This document shows, in pieces, positions 27,035-36,245 of a stretch of 62,496 bases of DNA. The position numbers and the translations under genes are program-made. The notes beneath the pieces were generated by a model, which ran no database searches, was not told the origin of the DNA, and worked only from the letters and a program-made list of their open reading frames with translations. The stretch spans positions 1 to 62,496 of the forward strand of contig NZ_JAUCDY010000015.1 in the NCBI RefSeq assembly GCF_030362935.1, given 5' to 3'. The first letter of the stretch is position 1. Each line of letters starts with the position of its first letter. The DNA comes from Thiopseudomonas acetoxidans (GTDB lineage Bacteria > Pseudomonadota > Gammaproteobacteria > Pseudomonadales > Pseudomonadaceae).

Positions 27035-28119
27035 CAGTTCCCCCGGCTGCTAAAGTCAATGCGTGGGTCAACTAGGGTGTAGGTGATGTCGCCAATCAGT
27101 TTTACCACTAGCCCAAGCAGAGTAAACAAGAATAAGGTGCCGAATACTACGGGATAATCGCGGTTAATCGCCGCCTCGAAACTGAGCAAGCCTAAACCGT
27201 CGAGCGAGAAAATTACTTCAATCAGCAATGAGCCGGTAAAAAACATGCCGATAAAGGCTGCTGGAAAGCCGGCAATAATAATTAACATTGCATTGCGAAA
27301 CACATGGCCGTACAGCACTTTGTTTTCGCTCAGGCCTTTGGCGCGCGCGGTGGTGACATATTGTTTGTTGATTTCATCTAAAAAACTGTTTTTAGTCAGT
27401 AAGGTCAGCGTCGCAAAGTTGCCAATCACCAAGGCTGTCACCGGCAAGGCCAAGTGCCAAAAATAGTCACCGATTTGCCCCAGCAAACTCAGTTCATCAA
27501 AATTATTGGAGGTCAGTCCGCGCAGCGGAAACCAAGATAAATAACTGCCGCCAGCAAATACCACGATTAATAAAATAGCGAACAGGAATGCAGGAATGGC
27601 GTAGCCCAAAATAATCGCCGAGCTGGTCCAAACATCAAAACTGCTGCCATGGCGTACCGCTTTGCGGATGCCAAGCGGGATCGACACCAAATACATCAGC
27701 AGCGTACTCCAGAAGCCTAGAGATACGGATACCGGCATTTTCTCGGCGATCAGGTCAATCACGCTGGTGTCACGAAAGAAGCTATTGCCAAAATCAAACT
27801 GGGCGTAATTTTTCAACATAATCCAAAAGCGCTCAACCGGTGGTTTGTCGAAACCGTACATACGCTCGATTTCGGCAATCAGTTCAGGGTCTAAGCCTTG
27901 TGCGCCACGGTAATGGCTGTTACTGCTGCTGGTTTCAGCACCGCCACCGGAAATACGCCCTGTGGCACCGCCGGTCGCGCTATCAAAGCCTTCTAGTTTA
28001 GCGATCATCTGCTCTACAGGGCCGCCGGGTGCTGCTTGGATAATAATAAAGTTAAGCAGCAAAATACCAAACAGGGTAGGGATAATCAGCAACAGACGTC
28101 TAATAATATAAGCAAACAT
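27034..28119 (-). CDS. nppB: Peptide ABC transporter permease (NppB/YejB)
   Basis: A 361-residue permease with an N-terminal membrane segment (MFAYIIRRLLLIIPTLFGIL), a periplasmic insertion of about 100 residues, five further membrane segments and the EAA loop YVTTARAKGLSENKVLYGHVFRNA. The first 30 residues are typical of DppB/OppB-type permeases, and the insert is YejB-specific. It follows the broken second binding-protein gene by three bases and precedes nppC with a four-base overlap. Confidence 0.93.
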   Translation of the reverse strand: MFAYIIRRLLLIIPTLFGILLLNFIIIQAAPGGPVEQMIAKLEGFDSATGGATGRISGGGAETSSSNSHYRGAQGLDPELIAEIERMYGFDKPPVERFWIMLKNYAQFDFGNSFFRDTSVIDLIAEKMPVSVSLGFWSTLLMYLVSIPLGIRKAVRHGSSFDVWTSSAIILGYAIPAFLFAILLIVVFAGGSYLSWFPLRGLTSNNFDELSLLGQIGDYFWHLALPVTALVIGNFATLTLLTKNSFLDEINKQYVTTARAKGLSENKVLYGHVFRNAMLIIIAGFPAAFIGMFFTGSLLIEVIFSLDGLGLLSFEAAINRDYPVVFGTLFLFTLLGLVVKLIGDITYTLVDPRIDFSSRGN

Positions 28120-28122
28120 GGG

Positions 28123-29870
28123 CTAATCGACCTGTTTGTCTAGTGGCTCGAGCCACCACGTCATTAAGCCATAATCATAAAGCGGTGCTATGTCAGGGCG
28201 CTGCAAATGTTTGCGATACGCGATACGCCAGCGGTCGATGTAATAGTTTGGAATTACATAGTGACCCCATAGCAAAACTCGGTCTAAAGCACGTGCGTGA
28301 TTGATCAGCGCTTGACGGCTATCGGCATTGATAAGCCCCTCAACCAGCAGATCGATAGCGGGATCCTGTAGGCCAATAAAATTGCGGCTGCCAGGATTGT
28401 CGTAGCTGGCTGAATGCCAGTAGTCGATTTGCTCATTACCTGGTGAATTTGATTGCGACCAAATACTGGAAGTCATATCAAAATCCCGGCTGCGCAGGCG
28501 GTTAATGTATTGCGATACATCGGCACGCCGGATGGTCATTTCGATGCCAAGCTCAGCGAGATTGCGTTTGAATGGCAGCAATACGCGCTCAAGGTTGGTT
28601 TGTGCAATTAAAAACTCAAACGCCAGTGGCTGGCCGTCTGCGTTGACCATGCGATCATTTTCTATACGGTAACCGGCTTCTTGCAGCAACTTCCAAGCTT
28701 GGCGGCGCTGATTGTGAATATTGCCGGTGCCATCGGTGGTCGGCAGTTTAAACGTATCAGTAAATACCTGTTCAGGGATTTGACCGCGTAAGGGTTCTAA
28801 AATAGCTAGCTCGGCCTCGCTGGGTAGGCCTTGTGCAGCCAGTTCGGAGTTGGCAAAAAAGCTCTGAGTGCGCTGATAAGCGCTGTGAAAAATTTGCCGA
28901 TTGGTCCACTCAAAATCAAACAGCAAGCCAATGGCTTGACGCACGCGAACATCTTGAAACATCGGGCGGCGCAGGTTGAAAGTATAAGCCTGCATGCCTA
29001 CGGGATTATGGTTTTTGATTTCTTCCTGAATAATATCGCCCTTGCGCAAAGCGGGCGAGTTGTAGCCGGTGGCCCAATCTTTGGCGGAGTATTCAAGGTT
29101 AAAGTCAAACTGCCCAGCTTTAAAGGCTTCAAGGGCGACAGACATGTCAAGATAATAGTCCAGCTGGATGCGGTCAAAATTGTACAGTCCTTTGCTGACA
29201 GCTAAATCCTTAGCCCACCAGTCAGCCACGCGTGTGTAGATAATGGAGCGACCAGCAGTGAGGTTTTACTAAAATCACGCTCCTGCCACCAGTGCTTAGG
29301 TAATACCTTAATTTGGCCAATAATTAGCGGAAGTTCGCGGTTGTTGTTGTGTTTAAAGTCAAAGCGCACACTGCGCTCAGACTCCACCACGACCTGTTCC
29401 ACATCGGCATAGTAATGACGATACAGCGGGTGCCCCTGAGTGGTGAGTAGCTCGAAGGTATAGGCTACGTCTTCGGCAGTAACCGGTTTTCCATCATGGA
29501 AACTTGCTTCGGGACGCAGATAAAAACGCACATAACTGTGGTCAGCGGCTTTTTCTATGCGTTCAGCCAACAAGCCGTATTCGGTAAAAGGCTCATCATC
29601 TGAATGAAAAGTCAGACTGTCATACACCAGGTTAATAAAATCTGCGGCATTGCCTTTTGGAATAAAAGGGTTGAGGCTGTCGAAACCGTTCAGTCCTGCC
29701 AAGCGTAGTGTGCCGCCTTTGGGTGCATCGGGGTTCACATAATCAAAGTGCTGGAAATCAGCTGGATATTTAGGCGGCTCGTCATAGAGCGTTAGCGCAT
29801 GCTGAGCCTGTGCAAAAGCTGCCCAACAGCTAAGCAAGGTTGCAATAAGGAAAAGCTTAAATGCGCGCAT
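28123..29870 (-). pseudogene. nppA2: Second peptide-binding protein gene (NppA2/YejA-like), broken by internal deletion
   Basis: Two frames together cover one extracellular solute-binding protein of family 5. The first part (29202-29870) has a signal peptide and runs to KTSLLV, then goes out of frame and stops. The second part (to 28123) resumes as AGRSIIYTRVADWWAKDL in another frame. Aligned with the intact paralogue just upstream (TSLEPPLGSGPYRIS ... GHSLTFTRV), about 16 residues including the conserved GSGPYRI are missing. The removed length is about 46 nt, not a multiple of three. The remainder shows no other damage, so the loss looks recent. Confidence 0.85.
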
Positions 29871-31705
29871 TAAGGAGCCTCCGCTGGTTTATACCACCAC
29901 GAACGAATGCCTAGAGTGTAGGGTGGGGTACGTACAAAATTAAATTTATTACGAAATGCAATACGATGATGACTAATGTACCAGTTCGGGATTATATAGT
30001 GCTGCCAAAGTAATACACGGTCTAACGCTTGCATGGCGGTAGTCAGTTCATGCTGGTTGGGTGCGCTGAGCACAGCATCGAGCAAATCATCCACTATTGG
30101 ATTGTTAATCCCAGCATAGTTCTTGCTGCCTTTTAAATAAGCTTGGGAAGAGTGGAAGTAATACCACTGCTCTTGCCCTGGGATTAAGCTTTGTGACAGG
30201 ACTAGCAGGGTTAAATCAAAATCAAAATTATCGATGCGCTGCTTGTACTGGGCTCGGTCAACGGTACGCATGCGTGCGTCGATACCAAAGTTTTGCAAGT
30301 TTTGTACATAGGCTTGAAAGATACGCTCAAGACTGGGGTTAACCAGTAAAATTTCCAGCTGCATTTTTTGCCCGTTTTTATTGCGCAGGCCCTGTGCCGT
30401 CAGCTTCCAGCCGGCTTTCTGTAATAGCTTGAGCGCTTTGCTGATGTTTTCTCTGGGCAAGCCACGGCCATCGGTGCGTGGAGCAAGAAAAGGCTGGCTG
30501 AATAACTCTTGCGGCAAGTGTTCGCGCCATTTGGCCAGTAATAACCACTCAGCGCCTTCGGGGATACCCTTGGCAGCATAGGGGCTGTTGGGGAAGTAAC
30601 TCTCTGTACGCTGATAAGCCCCGTAAAACAATGCTTTATTGGCCCATTCAAAATCAAATAACAGTGATAAGGCTTCGCGCACCTGTGCATTATCAAAGGG
30701 TGGGCGGCGCGTATTGATAAAAATAGCTTGGGTGGGAATAGGCAGCTGATGAGGTACTTCGGCGCGGATAATGTCGCCGTTATCGATGCTAGGAAAACGG
30801 TAATTATTGGCCCAGTTTTTAGCTTGATGGTCGATGTATATGTCGAAATGACCGGCTTTAAAGGCTTCAAAGGCGACGTGACGGTCGCGATAAAACTCAA
30901 CCTGCACTTGGTCAAAGTTGTATTTGCCACGATTGACGGGCAGGTTCTTACCCCACCAGTTTTTTACCCGCGTAAAGGTAAGGCTATGTCCGGGCTTCAC
31001 CTGACTAATACGGTATGGACCGCTGCCAAGAGGGGGTTCAAGGCTGGTTTGTGCAAAGGTGCGGTTTTGCCAGTAATGTTTTGGTAAAACCGGCAAATCG
31101 CCCAAGTTTAATAATAATTGTGAGTTGTTGGCACGTTTGAAAATAAACCGTACTTTATGTTTACCTAGAATTTCTACGCGTTCAACTTCGCTTAAGTAGT
31201 TACGGTATTGTGGATGCCCGTGCTCCAACAAGCTGCGGTAGGAGAACTCCACATCAGCTGCAGTAATAGGTTGTCCATCATGGAAAGTTGCTTTTTTTCT
31301 AAGGTTAAATACCACCCAGCTCAAATCATCACTGTACTGAATGCTTTCAGCCACCAAGCCGTAGCTGCTGGCTGGCTCGTCGCCTGAGGGGTCGAACACG
31401 CCTTGTCCCACCATTAAGGGAGCATTGAGCTCGGATATGCCGTATTGATAGAAATCAGAGGTGTTAATTGGGCTGGTGCCCTTAAGAACATAAGGGTTTA
31501 AGCTGTCAAAACCGCCTAAAGCCATTATTTTAAGCGTACCACCCTTGGGCGCTTGTGGGTTAACCCAGTCGAAATGGGTAAAGCTGGGCGAGTATTTTAA
31601 TTGCGAAAAGTGGGCGTAGCCATGGCTAAGGTTGACTGCAGAAAAGGCTGCAGGCATCTGCAAAGCCACAACAGCAGTCAAGAAATAAAACAACCATGCA
31701 CGCAT
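29870..31705 (-). CDS. nppA1: Peptide-binding protein NppA1/YejA-like
   Basis: A 611-residue periplasmic binding protein of solute-binding family 5, first gene of the npp operon. The signal peptide ends near PAAFSA. The mature protein has the usual GYAHFSQLKYSP, GGTLKIMALGGFDSLNP and GSGPYRIS segments. It overlaps the next (broken) paralogue with TAATG. As it is intact while its tandem copy is damaged, it may supply the transporter alone. Substrate is inferred from the P. aeruginosa Npp and E. coli Yej systems. Confidence 0.93.
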   Translation of the reverse strand: MRAWLFYFLTAVVALQMPAAFSAVNLSHGYAHFSQLKYSPSFTHFDWVNPQAPKGGTLKIMALGGFDSLNPYVLKGTSPINTSDFYQYGISELNAPLMVGQGVFDPSGDEPASSYGLVAESIQYSDDLSWVVFNLRKKATFHDGQPITAADVEFSYRSLLEHGHPQYRNYLSEVERVEILGKHKVRFIFKRANNSQLLLNLGDLPVLPKHYWQNRTFAQTSLEPPLGSGPYRISQVKPGHSLTFTRVKNWWGKNLPVNRGKYNFDQVQVEFYRDRHVAFEAFKAGHFDIYIDHQAKNWANNYRFPSIDNGDIIRAEVPHQLPIPTQAIFINTRRPPFDNAQVREALSLLFDFEWANKALFYGAYQRTESYFPNSPYAAKGIPEGAEWLLLAKWREHLPQELFSQPFLAPRTDGRGLPRENISKALKLLQKAGWKLTAQGLRNKNGQKMQLEILLVNPSLERIFQAYVQNLQNFGIDARMRTVDRAQYKQRIDNFDFDLTLLVLSQSLIPGQEQWYYFHSSQAYLKGSKNYAGINNPIVDDLLDAVLSAPNQHELTTAMQALDRVLLWQHYIIPNWYISHHRIAFRNKFNFVRTPPYTLGIRSWWYKPAEAP

Positions 31706-31746
31706 TAAGAATCAGCTCCTAGAGACAACAGTACTTACTGGACTGC

Positions 31747-33297
31747 TCACAGGTATAGCGCTAATTTTTGCCCTGGTTTCAACAGGTTGCTATTGAGCAT
31801 GTTCCATTTTTTGAGTTGGGTTATAGATATGTTGTGACGCGAGGCGATGCTCGCTAGAGAGTCACCAGAGCGCACCGTATAAAAGGTTGCCGGTGATTGT
31901 AGCAACAGTGCTTGTCCGATGCGGATATTGTCGCCTTTAAGTGAGTTCCATTGTTTGATTTCTTTCACGCTCACTTTATGTTGCTCTGCAATGGTGGACA
32001 GCGTATCGCCTGCCTTTACCTTATAACGCTCTTTGCTGCCCGAGCTGACCGCTGCAACAGGACCTTTTGTAGTAGGTATCTTCAATACTTGTCCAATTTT
32101 AAGGTTGTTATTAGACAGTCGGTTGAGGTCGCGCAGCATGGTCACGCTGGTACTGTTTTTTTGGGCGATGCGCGACAGGGTGTCGCCAGAGCGCACCGTA
32201 TAGGTGGGCCATTGATACAGTTCTGGCGCTTTGAGTGTGCTTAAACGCTGGTGTAATAAGTCAACATTCTGTGTTGGGACCAGCAAATAACCTGGTCCGC
32301 CTAGAGTGACTTTTTGTTTGAATGCTGGGTTAAGTTGATACAGCTGTTCATAGTCAATTTTTGCCATTTTGGCAATGCTTTTTAATTCCAGCTCATGCTT
32401 GAATTTTACTTTAGCAAAGAAAGGTTCGTTAGCAATGTCAGGCAGTTGCATGCTGTAAGTATCGGGCTCGGCAAAAATTTGTGCTAAAGCCAGCAGTTTG
32501 GGCACGTAAGCGAGTGTTTGCGGAGGCAGTTTTAAGCTCCAATAATCGGTAGCTAAACCCTGGGCGCGGTTGCGTTTTATGGCATTCATTACCGTGCCTT
32601 CACCAGCGTTATAAGCAGCCAAGGTCAACAGCCAGTCACCGTCAAACATGTTGTTGAGATATTTGAGGTAGGCAATAGCAGCTTTGGTGGAGCGGGTAAT
32701 GTCGCGGCGAGCGTCGTACCAATGGGTTTGCTCTAGCTTAAAGTTACGCCCCGTGGCCGGCATAAACTGCCATAAACCTGAGGCACGCTGAGAAGACAGG
32801 GCTAGTGGGTTGTAGGCGCTTTCGATAGCGGGTAAAAGAGCCAGCTCTAGCGGCATGGCGTTTTCTTCGAGCTGCTCAACAATGTAGTGAATATAAGGGT
32901 TGCTGCGTTCTGCAATGATTTCTAAAGAGCGCGTACGCTTGCCAAACCATTGGCGTTCTTTCTCTATGCGCGGGTGCTCGTTGACCAGGTCAACTAACTG
33001 GTAGCCTTGGCGAATACGTGACCATATATCCTGCATCTCTAGGATTTGTGCTTGGCTGTATTCAGGCTCTGGTAGGTGCAGTATTTCTTTGCTTACCGCA
33101 TGTTTTTTCTGAGTTCTATGTTTGTAATGTACTGTTTTAGCTGATGCGCTGGTAGGCGCAAATGCCTGTTCGGTGTTGTTGCCGAGTGATTGACAGCCAC
33201 TAAGTACTGCGGCGCACAGGACAAGACTACCAACAACAGGCAGGCGAGCCACAGAAAAAGAAAGCTTAAACATAGGCATAATACTGTGAGGGTTCAT
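31747..33297 (-). CDS. mltD: Membrane-bound lytic murein transglycosylase D
   Basis: Cleaves peptidoglycan glycan strands with anhydro-muramic products, at the outer membrane. The 516-residue lipoprotein has lipobox L-S-G-C, a transglycosylase SLT domain (about 125-260) with the catalytic Glu in LLPAIESAYNP and the motif SGLWQFMPATGR, and three C-terminal LysM peptidoglycan-binding repeats, each with a YTVRSGD or YKVKAGD start. The start is taken at 33297; internal ATGs a few codons later would give a shorter signal peptide. gloB lies upstream on the same strand. Confidence 0.93.
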   Translation of the reverse strand: MNPHSIMPMFKLSFSVARLPVVGSLVLCAAVLSGCQSLGNNTEQAFAPTSASAKTVHYKHRTQKKHAVSKEILHLPEPEYSQAQILEMQDIWSRIRQGYQLVDLVNEHPRIEKERQWFGKRTRSLEIIAERSNPYIHYIVEQLEENAMPLELALLPAIESAYNPLALSSQRASGLWQFMPATGRNFKLEQTHWYDARRDITRSTKAAIAYLKYLNNMFDGDWLLTLAAYNAGEGTVMNAIKRNRAQGLATDYWSLKLPPQTLAYVPKLLALAQIFAEPDTYSMQLPDIANEPFFAKVKFKHELELKSIAKMAKIDYEQLYQLNPAFKQKVTLGGPGYLLVPTQNVDLLHQRLSTLKAPELYQWPTYTVRSGDTLSRIAQKNSTSVTMLRDLNRLSNNNLKIGQVLKIPTTKGPVAAVSSGSKERYKVKAGDTLSTIAEQHKVSVKEIKQWNSLKGDNIRIGQALLLQSPATFYTVRSGDSLASIASRHNISITQLKKWNMLNSNLLKPGQKLALYL

Positions 33298-33443
33298 TTT
33301 GAAAGATGCAGCGGATTGTATGAACTGCTGATTACTGGGTCAAGCACAGCATTGTATCCGAGCGGCTAGAAAGGCAAAGCCAGTGCCTAGATATTACTTG
33401 GCTCACAGTTTGGTCCAATACTTTACAGCACAGGTTTTAGGCG

Positions 33444-34223
33444 CTAAAAAGTATCTTTCCAAGCACGCAAAGCGGCAAAAATGCTGGCGGGGTCACCTTG
33501 CGGCAAAGGTTGCTGATGTTGACTTACCTGCTGGATTAGCTCCGTGCTGGTGCACCTTAAGAAAGGGTTGGTCTGTTTTTCTAGCGCAATAGTGCTAGGT
33601 AGAGTGATCATATCTTGCTCGCGCAGTGAAATTACCTTTTGTAAGCGCTGTTGGATAAGCACATTGGTAGGCTCGACCGTTGCAGCAAATTTCAGATTGC
33701 TGAGCGTGTATTCATGGGCGCAGTGCACCAGGGTGGCGTCAGGCAGTTGGGCTAGGCGTTGTAATGAGTCATACATTTGCGCCGCGGTACCTTCAAATAT
33801 TCGTCCGCATCCAGCAGCAAATAGTGTGTCACCACTGAGTACAAAGGGCTGCTCAGCGGCGCAGTAGTAAGCAATATGCCCTTTGGTATGCCCCGGTACG
33901 AGTAGAGTGTTAAATTCAGAGCCAAGCAGCTCTAGTGTCTGGTTGTCATGTACTGGTAAATCTAAGTAGGGGATGTTTTCCAGAGCAGGCCCTATCACTC
34001 TTGGCTGGCTGTGTTGCTTTAATGCGCTAATGCCACCAGTATGATCCCTGTGGTGGTGGGTGATTACAATGTCGGTTAAGCGCCATTGTGGATTTTCAGC
34101 CAGCCACTTCAGTACAGGCTCAGCATCGCCGGGATCAACAACTGCGCAGTGGAATTTTTGAGGGTTTTGAATAAGCCAAATATAGTTATCGTTAAAGGCT
34201 TTAAGTGGTGTTAGATTGAGCAT
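33444..34223 (-). CDS. gloB: Hydroxyacylglutathione hydrolase (glyoxalase II)
   Basis: Hydrolyses S-lactoylglutathione to lactate and glutathione in methylglyoxal detoxification. The 259-residue metallo-beta-lactamase-fold protein has the metal motif T-H-H-H-R-D-H and the further ligands in PGHTKGH and CAHEYT. It begins MLNLTPLKAFNDNYIWLI, typical of GloB. It is divergent from the methyltransferase-rnhA-dnaQ genes and precedes mltD on the same strand. Confidence 0.95.
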   Translation of the reverse strand: MLNLTPLKAFNDNYIWLIQNPQKFHCAVVDPGDAEPVLKWLAENPQWRLTDIVITHHHRDHTGGISALKQHSQPRVIGPALENIPYLDLPVHDNQTLELLGSEFNTLLVPGHTKGHIAYYCAAEQPFVLSGDTLFAAGCGRIFEGTAAQMYDSLQRLAQLPDATLVHCAHEYTLSNLKFAATVEPTNVLIQQRLQKVISLREQDMITLPSTIALEKQTNPFLRCTSTELIQQVSQHQQPLPQGDPASIFAALRAWKDTF

Positions 34224-34280
34224 AAAGTGAGGTCTTTTAAGTGCAGAATTGGAAAGTTGTAATAGCCCAAAGGTACACTG

Positions 34281-35045
34281 ATGTTGTTAATTAGCAAGCC
34301 TTTACTCTCTAAACCAAAGGTCAATATGTTGCAACTTCGCCAGTGGTTTGCCACGGCGAATGGGCAGCGTTTGCTCGGCTGTGAGCGTCACATGGTGCAA
34401 CAACAGTTTGCTCGGTGTTTTGGCAGTTACGCCTTGTTTTATAATGCGCTCGATGACGCTCCTTATGTGTCTCACATTCGTCATCAGATAAAAATAGGCC
34501 ATGCTGGGCTTTCGCCGGATGCGCACTGTACAGAGCGTCACTGGCCTATCCAGCCGGGCTCGATTGATATTGTTGTACTGCAACACAGTTTAGAGTTTGC
34601 TCGTTCTGCACATGATGTGTTGCGCGAAGCGGCGCAAGCCGTCCGACCCGGTGGACATATTCTTATTACCGGTGTCAGCCCTTATAGCACTTTTGCCTTA
34701 GGGCATTGGTTGAGTAAAAGCCCTTGGCGGCAGAGTCATTGCTTGTCAGCGCGGCGGGTGTCGGAATGGCTGGCGGTGTTGGGTTTTCATATAGAAGAGT
34801 GCCAGTTTTCCGGCTATCGACCCTTACGTTTTTTACGTGACGCTGATAGCACAAGCTTTATTGAACGGTTTATGCATAAAAAACAGTGGCCTGTGGGCAA
34901 TTGTTATATGCTTGTCGCCCGTAAAATGATGCAAGGCAGTTCTTTACAGCCAAAGCGCAAAGCCACTTTCGAGAAATTAATGCCGTTACCAGCTGCTTCA
35001 GCCAGTCGTAGCGGCACGTTGGAAAAAAACAAGCATAATGACTGA
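34281..35045 (+). CDS. Class I SAM-dependent methyltransferase
   Basis: A 254-residue methyltransferase-fold protein in the place of P. aeruginosa PA1814. The methyltransferase domain includes DIVVLQHSLEFARSAHDVLREAAQAVRPGGHILITG. The canonical GxGxG SAM motif is not clear, as is usual for this subgroup, so catalytic activity is inferred. Two starts are possible: the ATG at 34281 and the one at 34326 (MLQLRQWF), both with AAGG-type sites. It overlaps rnhA by 8 bp. Confidence 0.8.
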   Translation: MLLISKPLLSKPKVNMLQLRQWFATANGQRLLGCERHMVQQQFARCFGSYALFYNALDDAPYVSHIRHQIKIGHAGLSPDAHCTERHWPIQPGSIDIVVLQHSLEFARSAHDVLREAAQAVRPGGHILITGVSPYSTFALGHWLSKSPWRQSHCLSARRVSEWLAVLGFHIEECQFSGYRPLRFLRDADSTSFIERFMHKKQWPVGNCYMLVARKMMQGSSLQPKRKATFEKLMPLPAASASRSGTLEKNKHND

Positions 35046-35487
35046 TGTAGTTGAAATTTATACCGATGGTGCCTGCAAGGGTAATCCAGGTCCTGGAGGT
35101 TGGGGAGCTTTGCTTCGCTACCAAGGCAACGAACGTGAAATATTTGGCGGCGAACCAGCCACTACTAACAACCGCATGGAGCTGATGGCGGTTATTCAAG
35201 CGCTCACAGCTCTCAAACGTTCATGCCAGGTCGAACTGACCACCGACTCTAAATATGTAATGCAGGGCGTGCAGCAGTGGCTAGAAAATTGGAAAGCACG
35301 TGGCTGGAAAACGGCTAGCAAACAACCTGTAAAAAACCAAGATTTGTGGCAGTTGCTTGATGAGCAAGTGCAGCGGCATCAAGTTCAATGGCGGTGGGTT
35401 GCAGGGCATACGGGGCATCCAGGCAATGAGCGTGCTGATGAGCTAGCCAATAAAGGGGTTGAGGAGGTGTTAGGATGCGGTACGTAG
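35038..35487 (+). CDS. rnhA: Ribonuclease HI
   Basis: Degrades the RNA strand of RNA-DNA hybrids. The 149-residue protein has the catalytic acidic residues in YTDGACKGNPGPGGW (Asp), NNRMELMAV (Glu), TTDSKYV (Asp) and GNERADELA (Asp). It overlaps both the preceding methyltransferase gene and dnaQ (13 bp), which suggests tight co-translation. The rnhA-dnaQ pairing is conserved in gammaproteobacteria. Confidence 0.97.
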   Translation: MTDVVEIYTDGACKGNPGPGGWGALLRYQGNEREIFGGEPATTNNRMELMAVIQALTALKRSCQVELTTDSKYVMQGVQQWLENWKARGWKTASKQPVKNQDLWQLLDEQVQRHQVQWRWVAGHTGHPGNERADELANKGVEEVLGCGT

Positions 35488-36182
35488 TGCTCGATACTGA
35501 AACCACAGGTATGCCGGTTACTGATGGTCACCGAATTATCGAAATTGGCTGCGTGGAAGTGATAGAGCGCAAGCTCACTGGGCGACATTATCATGTGTAT
35601 TTGCAGCCGGATCGCGACATCGATGAAGGTGCCATTGCAGTGCACGGCATCACCGCTGACTTTCTTAAAGATAAGCAGCGTTTTAAAGATATAGCTGATG
35701 AGTTTTTTGAATTTATTGCAGGGGCGGAGCTTGTCATTCATAACGCTCCCTTTGATATTGGCTTTATTAATAATGAATTTGCACTGGCTGGGCAAAAAGA
35801 TAGGGCGGATATAACCCAGCATTGCACGGTACTCGATACGCTGGTGATGGCACGCGAACGCCACCCTGGGCAAAGAAACACGCTGGATGCTTTATGTGGT
35901 CGCTACTATGTAGATAACTCGGGACGTGAGTTGCACGGCGCTTTGCTCGATGCTGAAATTTTGGCTGATGTGTATCTAGCTATGACAGGCGGACAAAGAA
36001 ATTTGTCTTTGGCCGGTGATGGTGAAGTGAACGCAACAGGAGAGCAGGTAAGCGCCATACGACGTTTAGCCTCGGCCAGAGGCATGACGCCTGTACTGCA
36101 AGCCAGTGAACGAGAGCTAAGCGCGCATCAGGAGTTTTTGCAGCGCATCGCTAAAGCCAGTGGCAAGGAAATAAACTGGTAA
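35475..36182 (+). CDS. dnaQ: DNA polymerase III epsilon subunit
   Basis: Provides the 3'-5' proofreading exonuclease of the replicative polymerase. The 235-residue protein has ExoI (V-L-D-T-E-T-T-G-M), ExoII around HNAPFDIGFINNE, and ExoIII-epsilon (H-G-A-L-L-D-A-E-I-L-A), with the catalytic DEDDh residues. A variable linker follows and a C-terminal segment for binding the alpha subunit. Translation starts inside the end of rnhA. Confidence 0.97.
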   Translation: MRYVVLDTETTGMPVTDGHRIIEIGCVEVIERKLTGRHYHVYLQPDRDIDEGAIAVHGITADFLKDKQRFKDIADEFFEFIAGAELVIHNAPFDIGFINNEFALAGQKDRADITQHCTVLDTLVMARERHPGQRNTLDALCGRYYVDNSGRELHGALLDAEILADVYLAMTGGQRNLSLAGDGEVNATGEQVSAIRRLASARGMTPVLQASERELSAHQEFLQRIAKASGKEINW

Positions 36183-36203
36183 CGGTCTGACATGCTATGC
36201 AAT

Positions 36204-36230
36204 AAAAAACGCAGCCAAGGCTGCGTTTTT
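36204..36230. terminator. Bidirectional terminator between dnaQ and nhaB
   Basis: AAAAACGCAGCC/GGCTGCGTTTTT perfect stem around AA, T-rich on both ends. It lies between convergent genes. Confidence 0.9.
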
Positions 36231-36245
36231 GCGTAGTGCGGCGGA

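Noticed and set aside
29202..29229. Two separate overlapping binding-protein genes
   Set aside because: Alignment with the paralogue shows they are halves of one gene with a deletion and frame shift; the second half has no signal peptide or start site.
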